The notes beneath the pieces are model-generated. The model was not told where the DNA came from. It worked only from the letters and a program-made list of their open reading frames with translations, and ran no database searches. A stretch of 64,000 bases of DNA from positions 1,393,501 to 1,457,500 of the forward strand of contig WPIO01000076.1 of NCBI GenBank assembly GCA_009760855.2, in the 5' to 3' direction. A program made the position numbers and the translations under genes. The stretch is from Cristatella mucedo. Lineage: Eukaryota > Bryozoa > Phylactolaemata > Cristatellidae. Shown here piece after piece: positions 1 through 11,210 of the stretch (its first letter is position 1; each line of letters begins with the position of its first letter).

Positions 1-734
1 ACCATGGAAATTAATATTTCTGCAGGACTCATGAGCAAATAGGCAGAACGACGGTCCCACTTTGAGCCTATAATTGCTGCGATCTCTGGTTCTGGTAGGC
101 GAATCTGGGACAAAAGCTTCTGACTGATGGGGACACGAAGTCCATGTTCACTCTTAGAACAGGCGATAGGCCACATTCCTTCTCACAAAGCAAGGGCACA
201 GATACGAATACAGCCATTTATTTTAGCCCTGCTGTGGGTTCAGCCATATTCATAGCTTCATCCTTCTAATATTGCTCGGGGCAATACGTGGTTTAGTATT
301 AAAGTATCACAACATAATATTTATAATACTTAGATATACTCACGGCCAGTTGCAATCCCCATTTATGCCTTCAGTGGATCGGCACCAAAATCCTTTAAAT
401 CGCAGATAGCTAGAAAGTCAATCAATTCTTGATAACAAATCTATAAAAGCTAGGCTACTGTCTACTTCTGATGCTGGGAGCCTGGAGATTCTTGCTAGCC
501 TAGAGGTTATGCTTCCAGAAGTGATACCGCATTGGAAAGCCACACCGTCAAGTGATTACTAATGATGCAGCAGCTGCAATGGAGCTATCCACTACATTTT
601 ATGGAAACTTGATGCTCGAGAAATAAAACGACTTCGAATCTGGCCTTTGAATGGAGTAGTGGGGTAATCATACGGCAAAGTGACAGCAGTAGCAAAGTGA
701 CAGAATCTGCTGCAGTAACTGCAAAACTGAGTGC
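1..734. other. unassigned sequence
   Basis: I recognise no gene or repeat here. The right edge is set where LINE-B similarity begins. The region may lie in an intron of the minus-strand ZnF-UBP-like gene starting at 2350, but nothing in it shows this. Confidence 0.4.
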
Positions 735-1715
735 TTGCCTTGCCAACATTCGATCCGGGATGTAGGAAGATTTCTTTAAACTAAATGACGATAAAACTGA
801 ACTGCTGATCATAGGATGCCCTAAGCATGTGGCTGGAATAGAACGCTTTGCTCTTCTAATAGGTGATGCAGTTGTACGACCACCACGCGCTCGAAATTTA
901 GGTGTCGTTTTCGACAGCTGCCTCAATTTTAAAAGCTTCATTCATGAGACTCCTTGTACAGCTAGCCATCACGACCAATCCCTATCTAAGTTAAGGAGCT
1001 GTCTTCTACGGTGGCTTGCAAAAAATTTATCTAGCTCCTTGGTTCTGTTTCGGCTTGATTATTGTAATTCCCTTTTGGCTGTGCTACCAAAAAATCAACT
1101 AGCCACTGCAAATGGCTATGAATATGGCTACAAGGCTTGTTTTCAAGTCCCAGAGGTTTGACCACATAACTTCTTTGCTATAAGAGTTAGGATGGCTGCC
1201 GGTTGATCAACGGATACAGAGCAAAGTTCTTACACTGACCACAAGGCCCACCACGGCTTGGCTCCTCTATACCTAGCTTAACTGCTGCACCAATTTCAGC
1301 CTTCTCGTGCCCTCAGGTCCTGTGTGGACAATAAATTAGCTGTTCCGTTCCTCTGCTTAAAGACCGTTGGCGAAAGAAGCTTTAGCACTGCAGGTCCTAG
1401 ATTGTGGAACTCGCTTTCACGACTCTTACGAAACGACAACTACTCTCCTGCTGCCGACAATGGCACATCCTTTCCAGCGGTCCTGAGCGGCTACTTCCAT
1501 GCTACTCACTATTTCAACTGCTCCACAAACTCTGCTATGCTATGCTTCTCATTTTCTCTTTGTTGCATGAGATAAAGTCAGTTAGTTACCGAACCCGTAC
1601 CGAAAGCCACTTGGGCTGTGAGTGGGCTATACAAAACTCTCCAGCAAAACACCTACATAGTCTTTGTGGCTTTGTGGAATTACAGACGGAGATACATAGT
1701 ACACGCAGACAAGAC
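735..1715 (+). mobile_element. LINE-B: 3' part of a CR1/L2-like non-LTR retrotransposon
   Basis: Broken reading frames give the C-terminal part of a reverse-transcriptase polyprotein. The LNDDKTELL block lies near 785, ARNLGVVFD near 893, RLDYCNSLL near 1053 and the terminal WNSLSR segment near 1405. These blocks occur in this order in CR1/L2-type LINEs. Stops and frame changes interrupt every frame, so the copy is dead. The 3' end, ending near a GGAGATACATAG stretch, matches a second copy at 61950-62275. The catalytic YADD region and endonuclease are absent, so the copy is 5'-truncated. Confidence 0.75.
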
Positions 1716-2065
1716 CACTAATAACCCCTTCTAGGCACGTTACACATGCTGGGAAGATAGGTAGCATATCAACTGGCTAGTGATAGCAATCATAGTGTCA
1801 GCACATCAAAGCACAAATATGACTATTTACGGCGACAGGGAAAATACAGTAGGGAGCACGTGAGTTTTTAGCTTAAATTCCGACGACATGGCACGCCATA
1901 CCGGAAAACAGAGGAGGTACAGCATATGCCACGTGTCGTCACAAATCCATTCTGCCGGCCAGGCAGGCAGGTGTGTAAGACAAGGCGGCATCCCTAACAG
2001 AGACCGCGGATGGCGCGCCGCTTAAGACCACTAGCCGGCTGCACTGGCCACTGGGTGCTGATTAC
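1716..2065. other. unassigned, possibly intronic
   Basis: No coding or repeat similarity seen. If the minus-strand gene at 2350-2066 is real, this is the start of its second intron. Confidence 0.35.
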
Positions 2066-2350
2066 CAAGCAGTGCTCGACGAAGGGCCTTTGCTTCAGAG
2101 CCTTCTGAATAGCTGATAGGGAAATGGCCTTGGTGATATGCGTGCATCTGCTGGAGGCGTCTACAAAACGTGGGACGCCAATGCTGCTCTTACTTCTCGC
2201 TGGGCTCACATCTGAAGTTTACGCTACACCCTCGCGACTTCACTAAAATGATAGAAGCGCTTCCACCATGAAAAGCAGTGACATCTTACCGACGTCATCA
2301 GGCGATGCATCCTTCGAAGCTTGCACGTTCTTCGGCTTTTTCTTGGCCAT
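2066..2350 (-). CDS. putative ZnF-UBP (USP16/USP45-like) gene, first two coding exons
   Basis: On the minus strand an ATG at 2350 opens a 20-codon exon starting MAKKKPKNVQ. It ends at 2290 with a GTAAGA donor, phase 1. A CAG acceptor before 2199 opens a second exon (2199-2066, 44 codons) that joins in the correct phase and ends at a GTAATC donor. Exon 2 contains CTHITKAISLSAIQKAL followed by EHC. This resembles the start of the ZnF-UBP domain of USP16/USP45 ubiquitin hydrolases, with the first zinc-ligand Cys/His and a KAL helix. The intron is about 90 bases. The next exons, including the rest of the zinc finger, were not found and would lie off the left edge beyond the LINE-B copy. The splice phase match is seen; the family assignment is inference from a short segment, and another lysine-rich protein remains possible. 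Confidence 0.45.
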
Positions 2351-2830
2351 GTCGTAAACAGAAAGTCCGTCCACAACCCTCATGCTAAGCCGGGGCAGCG
2401 GTAAGCTGAAACACCACGCTACATGCGTCTCGTGGGGGGACAGAGCATTCGACGAGACCAGTCTTGAGACACTGCATTCGAGAGAAGACGAGCGGCTTCG
2501 AGCCAGAAGCGGAGCGCCGATCACAAGCACACCCGACGCACACCTGACAACTACATGAGGCTAAAAGTCGACGCGCGACAAGTGCTCTCAGCGCATACGA
2601 CACGGTCCGAAAACATTCAGCCACGCCATTCGATACGAACGTACCATTACCATACCATGCAGCAGCACTACCCAATGCCGACGGGTCAATTCCGGTACCG
2701 GATGCACCCCGCCAGGTCGATGAGTGTGCGCATATCTATGCGAGTTAGCTAGTCGAGTGTTTCCATGTCTGTCAGAACAGCGCATGATGCTATTCGGGAG
2801 AGTTATGTATGTAAATAATCGCAGCATCTA
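2351..2830. other. CpG-containing flank upstream of the minus-strand gene
   Basis: This sequence is richer in CG dinucleotides than its surroundings and lies immediately upstream of the proposed minus-strand start at 2350. It could be a promoter. No TATA box or initiator was identified with confidence, and open frames here show no recognisable protein. Confidence 0.3.
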
Positions 2831-3329
2831 TATAATGAGCATGAATTTCGAATCAACCCCTGCAGTGAATTTCATTTTTTAATAACGAGAGGGGACACGG
2901 AGGTCTGCATGATAGCGATTCCTACTCGTGTGAGTGTCCCCCCCAGAAAGGGAAGATAATTCCCACCCATACCGAAAAGTGCGTTAGGACAGTACGAATT
3001 GAATTCTTACTTTTTTCCTAATTTTCTGTCTGCATCACCAGAATCATATCCGTCCTAGCCAGGTAGTTTCTAATGAAAAAAATAAAACATTGGATTTACT
3101 TTTTTGGCCTAGTCATCAGGAAAAGATTCGCGATTGACCAATCAGGACTATCGCGAATGAACCACATTAAAACGTTAGCTGATGGCACCGCTGTAACTGC
3201 CTCCGTCGATGCTTAACAAATACAAAAATCTATACGTGCAATAAGCTAGGTTTATTAGTAGCTCACTTTTTTAAGTTAGAGGGCAAGTCCTTCGCAGTCA
3301 CTGAGGCTATGCTTACGTTATTGCCGTTA
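2831..3329. other. unassigned AT-rich sequence
   Basis: No gene or repeat recognised. Confidence 0.35.
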
Positions 3330-4315
3330 TGAGATTTATAGGACTACGACGGCTGTGTATCTATGGCGATGGACCTGTAAAAAATGGGGTGGAGATATAA
3401 TTCGCAACACTACATATATAGCTGCATCATTCAATTTCATAATTAACACTAAATTTGCTCTGAAGTGCTTGCCTTAGGTAAGCGATGGAATGCATCAGTA
3501 AAATCTGCCCGCGACTCTTCACTAGGGGGCTTACTACCTAGTTCACACTAGAAGATGGTCAGCAGGTTCCGTACCTGCAACTCAATGCTGATTCTCTACC
3601 TAGCACCGATGACTTTTATTAAATTAGCTTTAATTACGTTTTATAAGAAAATTAGTAAACACGATGTTGAAACACTTTCATTTTTTCCTGCTATACAGAT
3701 TGTACTGCATTAACTAAGAACTCTAAGCTTGGTAGTCAGTGGGGCAGGCTCACCAGCTAAGTACACAGGTGCTCAGCCCCGCCTTCTAAAGCAAAATGAA
3801 AGTATTATGATAACTGTATTGGGTGCAGACTGATTTCCATATTGAAAATCTGTGGTTTCCACCAGCCATTCTGGACCGGCGAGTTTTCACAACAATAAAT
3901 TGGGGAAAAATAAGAGATAAAGGGAGCAGAATAAATGTCTATCAATTGTAGACAGCAAGGGGGGGGGGAAACGAACAGAAAAGGAAGCCTCCAAGTGCCA
4001 CACTGTCGATACTCAACAGGAGCGTTGTATGCGACAAACTCTGCAAACGGAAGAGACTGCAGAAGAAGCCCGACAGGTTCATGCTGTCAAAGCTCGGCGA
4101 GTGCCTCGCCTTATTAACAAAGGTCAAAGACAGAAAAAGACTGAAGGTATCATTCGTGCACTTTACGACTCAGGTCGTGGTTTGCAGTACTTGCCACACA
4201 ATATCAGCGCATCAGCTAGGCCGGGCTTAGCATTCGGTCAGTGGACATTCATGCCCGCTTTGTACTTCCGTACTGAAATTTCCTGCGACTCTTCACGGAC
4301 ATAATCAAGTAGTCA
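3330..4315 (+). repeat. unclassified dispersed repeat, copy 1
   Basis: This stretch is related over most of its length to 41130-41900. Shared blocks include AAGATGGTCAGCA, TAACTAAGAACTC, the CAGTGGGGCA-GCTCACCA segment, GCTGTCAAAGCTCG, GTCAAAGACAGAAA and GACTCAGGTCGTGGT. The two copies differ by many substitutions and indels, so they are old. The last 350 bases of each keep a short open segment rich in Lys/Arg (KARR or KARS, then KDRKR or KGQRQK), which may be the start of a transposase. I found no terminal inverted repeats by eye. A non-autonomous DNA transposon or an unknown retroelement piece are both possible. Confidence 0.55.
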
Positions 4316-4327
4316 GATATTTCAAAA

Positions 4328-4394
<67 letters not shown>
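4328..4394. repeat. (CT)n microsatellite
   Basis: Nearly pure CT dinucleotide run with one early TTT interruption. Confidence 0.95.
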
Positions 4395-4395
<1 letters not shown>

Positions 4396-4682
4396 GGTTA
4401 CTCTACGCATGCTACATAGGGAGCATGTCAATTGATTAGCTATCACGTGGGAAATCTCATATACCCCGTCTGTACTGTAGTTTGATTGCATGCAGGCTGG
4501 TACCGCTCCTTTCCTCAACAGCTGGTGGGAGCATCCCCCCGAGGGGCCTGTGCACAGCTGTGGTCCGCTTCTAATGAGGCGTTGACACAGGCCGATAACC
4601 CGCTGGTAAACAGATGGTGGATTCACCATCGGGGTCGGCCAAGGGACAGCCGGAGTCGAGGAGAGGAGAATAGAGTGTGAGG

Positions 4683-4870
4683 ATAATAATAATAATAATA
4701 ATGCACTTGATAAAGCGCCCTCAGAGAACTCAATCTCTCTCTAGGCGCTTTACATTTGCTTCAAAGGGAAATGCAGTTGAACGGTGAGTAATATCATGCT
4801 TGATAAACAAACAAAATGAATAATACGGTTAGGGGTGACATGCACAGGAAAAGGGGGCGAAGGCAGTCGT
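4683..4870 (-). mobile_element. LINE-A 3' tail
   Basis: Reverse orientation. It starts with an (ATA)n run, the complement of the ATT tail, followed by the complement of the LINE-A stem-loop: AAAGCGCCCTCAGAGAACT, then AGGCGCTTTACATTTGC. A few score bases of 3' UTR follow. Confidence 0.85.
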
Positions 4871-5690
4871 GCGTCTTGCGGCTCCGTGCCTTGCGCAATA
4901 AACCTTTGGCGTTGTTCGTCGGCTGGCTCTCTGATGTGTGAACCAAACTACATGTACCTTTACAAAGTCTCGGAGACTAAGTGAATGTTACGCAGACGAG
5001 TTTTCTATAGCGCGCTCGAAGCCTAAGTGGCTTTCGGTACGCATGCGTAAGCCTTCATCTCTAACAACGAATACAAGCAAGAAGCACAGCTGAGTCGGGC
5101 AGGCAGTTTAGGTAGTGAATAGCGTTTCGGCGCCATATAGCACACAGCAACGGAAGTTGGCTGACGAAGCTTGTGGGCTTGGCCCGAACGGGCCGACCAC
5201 CTGCAGTGGCTTTTCAGCCCGCCCTTGTTGGCTTACCACTGCTATCAATCAGTAGTGGTCCCGCCCCGGCTCATCTAGTATCGCAGACGAGGTAGATAGG
5301 TCGGACGCCCTACAATTCAACACTCACGCTCTCCGAAGCCACTGCTTGACGCTCTGTCCCTCATTAGAACTGACTACTTTCAAGTATGCATTTCTTAGCG
5401 GTATTTCACCCTAAGAATACAACAAACAGCATGGAGATGAATAATGATAATAAACCATAAGAATACAACAAAGCAGCACAGGACGGCTGGAAAGGATGCG
5501 CGCCACACTTGGCCGCAGGAGAGTCGATGTCGCTGTGCAAGAATTATGGAACTGAGTTCAGCAGCCTAGACCTGCCGAGCAAACGCTTCTGTCGCCAATG
5601 GTCTCGAACCGCAGTGTGTGTCAGCAAGCATAAGCGCACAGAGGACAAGTCACGCGGTCACAGCGAATGCTGTGAAGAAAAGATATGTTC
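4871..5690. other. unassigned sequence
   Basis: Moderately GC-rich, with no recognised gene or repeat. Confidence 0.35.
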
Positions 5691-6250
5691 ATTGCTTCTT
5701 TTAAATGCGGTCACGTCGCGGAATGTTGTGAAGTCAGTCGAGAGTGAGTTCCAGTCTTTAAATAAATAAATAAATCCTAGCTGATTAAACAGCCTCTTTT
5801 TGTATAGCGACAGAAGAGCCTTTACGGCTATCACCACCGCTTGCAGTGGCGATAAAGGGTCGCCCACCGCAGGAATCGAACCCACGACCTCGGGACCGAG
5901 GTCGTAAAAGCAACCGCGTTACTTAGTGTGCCATCACGGCTCACCGGTCTTATTTAGAGTCATAGCTAAAAGACTTGAGCCACGAGAGCAGATGTTAGGA
6001 TGCCAAGAATGATTGGGGAAGCGTTTCGGATATGCTGGCAGGAGCAAGAAAATGAAGACACGTAAAAGCGAGCGGCCAACCGGTGCAGTCGATACTCTCC
6101 TTGTTTGGGAGAGCCAGAGCAGGTCGGTAAGAAGCAGTTTAATGTGGTAATTGCGGTATGCTCAACTAATAAGTCCAGCTGCCGAGTTCGGCGCCAGCTG
6201 AAAGCCACGATAGCCCATTCGTATGAGAGAATCTCAGAACCAACTAGCAA
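5691..6250 (-). mobile_element. LINE-A C-terminal fragment, split by a SINE-1
   Basis: 5691-5760 and about 5950-6240 both match, in reverse, the C-terminal coding part of LINE-A as seen at 20300-20800 and 42200-42300. The blocks are GAGTTCCAG at the left and AAAAGCGAG followed by AGTCGATAC at the right. A SINE-1 copy sits between them at 5761-5945. The fragment lacks its 3' tail. Confidence 0.65.
5761..5945 (-). mobile_element. SINE-1 (tRNA-derived), near full length
   Basis: Reverse copy. Read on the minus strand it has a tRNA-like head with an A-box-like TGGCACACTAAG and a B-box GGTTCGATTCC, with the palindromic arm ACGACCTCGG/CCGAGGTCGT between them. A body ending AAGAGGCTGTTTAATCAGC and an ATTT tail follow. 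The tail lies against the LINE-A fragment, so it inserted into the LINE. Confidence 0.85.
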
Positions 6251-7545
6251 CACCTAAAATACCTTCGCTGGGTAATTATTGGTCCAGCCAAACTGAATCG
6301 CCAACGTTTGTAGTGCCCACCATTCAACGCGACCTAAATTACATGCACCGTGCAGACAGCCTGTCAACTCGTCCGCGGCGAAACCTTTACCAGGAAATGC
6401 TGTTCAGGAAGTCGGTCGGTGCTTCAGCCAGCAGCCAAGGCCCTAACTAATTTTCGCCGGATGGCAGGCGGGTAGGCAGCTTGCTCCATATCCGATTGCA
6501 AAGTGAATTTCGGCTCATTCAACGTCCTCATCAATGTAGCGTCAAAAAGCTCTAAGCGGCTATCGCTCCGCCTGCAGTTGGCAATAAAGAATCGCTTACA
6601 GCACGACGCTAGATGAACAGCCAGCGCTGGCTCATTATAGGAATATTTTTTGGCTGGAGCCAAGCAAGCCGAGCCAAGCCCGCGTCCTGCAAGGACGCTG
6701 CAGCAGCACCAGGATGGCGCGTGGCGTTCCTCGGGCTGCTGTGCAATCGGGACCCACGGCACCCCCTTGGCGGAGCCGGCGGCGTAGCCAGGATCTTCGA
6801 CTCGGGCAAGACATGCACAACTTTACTCAGGGAGAATGACTCGCAAGATTTTCATGCTGGCTGGGCTATATAGGCCCAAAGATAATGAAAAAGTGCTTAT
6901 TCGACATGAACTCGGTTCGATGCGAAGTGGTTTTTCATCGAATGGAATTCAGACATAATTTTGTCGTTGGTAACCGTCGGCGGGGGAGGGGGGAGGGGTA
7001 GTATGAGGTGGCGGTCCAGGTCAGTGCCCCCCCCCCGTTGAAGGGGGGGGGGGCAATACGCTGCGTGCCACCCTAAGCTCAGCCACAGCTTGGGACGATC
7101 AACTGGTCGGTCGTTTGACACTCTATTTCTTCTCGCGCCGACGATACTCAGACCGAACATACTTTTTTCTCCATGAAGCATGCAAATCAATGCACCGCAC
7201 GAATTCCTGCATTTCATTCATGGATGACGTCAGATCTCTCGATATCAAACGTCTTGTTACATACAGCGGAACTCTTAACATAAAAAGACGATGTCACTCA
7301 GAAAAAATATTATGCCGTCGTTAGTCGCGCTTGTCTCGTCTTCCTGGTGCGGCCTGGTCCAAGCGACTTTTGAATACATAATTGTTTGCAAAAGGTTGGA
7401 CACTTCTGCTAACTATCGAGCAGAGACTGCCTGACCATGACACTCCTACTGAAAAGCTTGATTTCACCGACCAACAAAGTTTATTACTTCTGGATGTGTA
7501 TACAAAATTTAATTCTCACACCTTTGAATTAATCTGGAACATTTA
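6251..7545. other. unassigned, with a SINE-1 scrap at 6543-6605
   Basis: 6543-6605 keeps GGCTATCGCTCCGCCTGCAG and GCAATAAAGAATCGC, a decayed reverse SINE-1 body. The rest shows no recognised gene. G and C homopolymer runs at 6985-7050 are notable but carry no signal I can name. Confidence 0.4.
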
Positions 7546-7692
7546 TTATTGGCCCAGGGGTAAAGGTGCCTGCCCGGACCAAGGTCTGGCCGAAGTCGTG
7601 GGGTCGAGCCCCGCGGCCTTCGTGAAGCGCCTGAATAGAGATTTAAGGTCTTTTAGGAAGCTATACAAATGGATAATATTATTATTATATTA
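7546..7692 (+). mobile_element. SINE-2 (tRNA-derived, LINE-A-like tail)
   Basis: The head has an A-box-like TGGCCCAGGGGTAAAGG and a B-box-like GGGTCGAGCCC, as in RNA polymerase III promoters. The 3' part, GAAGCGCCTGAATAGAGATTT onward and ending in ATT repeats, is related to the LINE-A 3' stem-loop AAAGCGCCTAGAAAGAGATT. A second copy is at 60397-60537. Confidence 0.75.
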
Positions 7693-8444
7693 TAAATCCA
7701 ACTGATGGTTCAGCCATATGTAAAATCGATTACATGGGGTAAATTATTTTTATTGCATTCATATCTTGAAATAAATCCATTTCTATTCATTTCTAGCAGG
7801 CTATGTAAATCGTGTGGCTGTGGACCACTCCTACCTAAGTAGTCCGGTTTCAGGACTGGAAGCCTTCTAGTTCACACAGCCTTTGCTCTGTTGACTGAAT
7901 TGTCCTTTTATCGGATCGAGCATTACTAAGCGAGGGAACGCGATTAAGGGCAAGAGCTAATTGCTTTTTTATTGCACGTCTGTGGACTCGTATTGTTTCC
8001 TGTCTGCTAGGCTCGCCTCACAATATTGAGTGTGTGTGATTCGCCTGATATCCTACTGACCAGTGGAGTGTCTCGGTGTCTTCTCGAGTGCTTTTACATG
8101 TTTGTCCAAGCATAATACCTTGCTTGTCACAAACTACTAGTTACTGCTTTTCTTGCAATTTTAAGGCACCCGAATAAAGATTGAGTTTTCTTAAGATGCA
8201 TGGCAAAAGGCTTACTATTATTTTTATTACTCTCAAGGCTTCAGGGTTCAAGATAATCCACGCTCCAGTCACCCCCAAATCTTTCTGGGAGTATGCTCTG
8301 GATGCTGTTGTTGTCTGTGCTGTGAGGAAAATCCTTACAAGGATATAAGACCATAGTCTATCTCTACCTGTTACCTTACTTTTACCTTTTGAATTTGAAA
8401 GGCAGGGGTAGTAGTGTGGTGTGAGGAAGGAGGTAAAGTGCTTG
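7693..8444. other. unassigned sequence
   Basis: No gene or repeat recognised. Confidence 0.35.
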
Positions 8445-8585
8445 TTGTTCACGACCGAGGTCGTGGGTTTGAATCTTGCAGTGGGAGATATTGTATTGCC
8501 AACTGCAAGCGGTCGTGATGGCCGTTAAGGCTCTTCTGCCGCTATAATAATGAGGCTGTTAAATCGGTCAAAAACGTTTAAAGGC
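8445..8585 (+). mobile_element. SINE-1, partial
   Basis: Begins inside the head at CGACCGAGGTCGTGGGTTTGAA (B-box region), then has the body GCAAGCGGTCGTGATGGCC and GAGGCTGTTAAATCGG. The A-box half is missing. Confidence 0.75.
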
Positions 8586-8882
8586 TAATGGGTTCGCGAA
8601 CTTCAGTGTGGCTAATATTTAAAATGCAAAACTAAACTTATGTAATTAAAGACAATCAAATCTATAACTTGGAAACCAAACATAAGCGATTATAAGCAGG
8701 CGAGAACTAATATTAGCTGCAGTATAATTACAGCACATAGACTTTCTTTCCATTAGCTGCTTCCTTCAAGAGCATGGCAAATTTTAATAAAGCTACCTTC
8801 CTCAATGATCCGCTGAAGGTTTGCCGTTGGCGAACAATCCACGTTTGGACTGAGTAATGGCTACGAGGCAAACGTAGGTTTT

Positions 8883-9235
8883 AATGTCATCAAACCAAGA
8901 GATTGTATGATGTCAATCGGTTGTCAGTTCCAGGCTTTTGGAGCATCGTAACAGAAGGCACAGTCTTCGAGGTATTTTAAGTTCGTTTGAATCGAAACCA
9001 TACGATTAGAGACAGGAGAGCTGGTGGTACGACGTAAGGCCTAGTGTGAAGCGACTTCAGATAGATGTACCAGAGCAAGAGAACGAAGGAACCTAAAAGC
9101 GAGTGACTAATACTTGAAGTCGATACGTTGCTTGATTGGAAGCTTGTGCAACTCGGTGAGAAATGGTGTACCGTGGCAGTTGCAACGTTCACGACAGAGT
9201 AGCCCGGTTCCAAGTTTTTCGCCAACTGCATACAT
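8883..9235 (-). mobile_element. LINE-A C-terminal fragment
   Basis: Reverse match to the LINE-A terminal coding segment: TTCCAGGCTTTTGGAGCAT, ACAGTCTTCGAGG, AAAAGCGAGTGAC, AGTCGATACGTTGCTTGAT. Stops break the frame and the 3' tail is missing. Confidence 0.7.
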
Positions 9236-9340
9236 CTTATTGGACGGGTATGGAGGCCTTACGAGCTGTTATAGAAGTTATAGAAGTCTAGCCGAAAAGC
9301 CAAGCACGCATGGAACAGGCAGTAGAGCCCGGAGAGCGAG

Positions 9341-9424
9341 CGTGTGCATGTGTGTGTGCGTGTGTGTGTGCATGTGTGTGTGTGTATGTGCGTGCGTGTG
9401 TGTGTGTGTGCGTGTGTGTGTGCA
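9341..9424. repeat. GT-rich microsatellite
   Basis: Interrupted TG/CG dinucleotide run. Confidence 0.9.
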
Positions 9425-9480
9425 GGGCGCCTGGCCTGATATGCCCTGTCTATGGTAATCAGGGTGCTTTCGACGCATTC

Positions 9481-9572
9481 GGGGAGGTGCCACTGCTGAT
9501 TGGCATCAGTAGCACCTCCCCGCATCCTGGTTGGCCCTTCCGGGTAACGCCCGGAAAGGCCAACCAGGATGG
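9481..9572. repeat. two adjacent stem-loops
   Basis: 9481-9521 folds with GGGGAGGTGC pairing GCACCTCCCC. 9523-9571 folds into a 22-bp stem with one mismatch and a 5-base loop; the arms are CATCCTGGTTGGCC and GGCCAACCAGGATG at the base and CTTCCGGG/CCCGGAA at the top. A third short CCACA-TCG-TGTGG hairpin follows at 9587-9599. No protein or known repeat explains them. Confidence 0.7.
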
Positions 9573-9814
9573 CTTCGAAAGTCACCCCACATCGTGTGGT
9601 GGCATGATCCCCAAGAGTTACATCGGTTAAAATGTAGAGGCTCGGCGAAAAGAGGCAGCGCGATGAAGAACGAAGCCCCCACAAGCGAGTTTTGGTACTG
9701 ACTACGACACGGCTATTTGGTATCATATATATGCAGGCTACACAAGCGAGCGTACTACCGGATGTAGCTGTAGTAGCCGTCGTGGAAGCAGCTGCAGAGC
9801 ACCGTAGATAGATA

Positions 9815-11053
<1,239 letters not shown>

Positions 11054-11210
11054 ATGGCCGCCATGGACAAAGTCAAAGTTTTAGTCGTAGGAGACTCGGG
11101 TGTGGGCAAAACAGCGTTCGCCCACCTCCTGGCTTACGATAGGCCTTCTGTTAACCCGACTTCTACCATCGGATGTACAGTCGAGGTCAAGTTGCACGAG
11201 TATAAAGCAG
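11054..11210 (+). CDS. RABL3: RABL3 exon 1
   Basis: Encodes residues 1-52 plus one base, ending ...HEYKA at a GTAAGT donor. It contains the whole P-loop. Confidence 0.93.
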
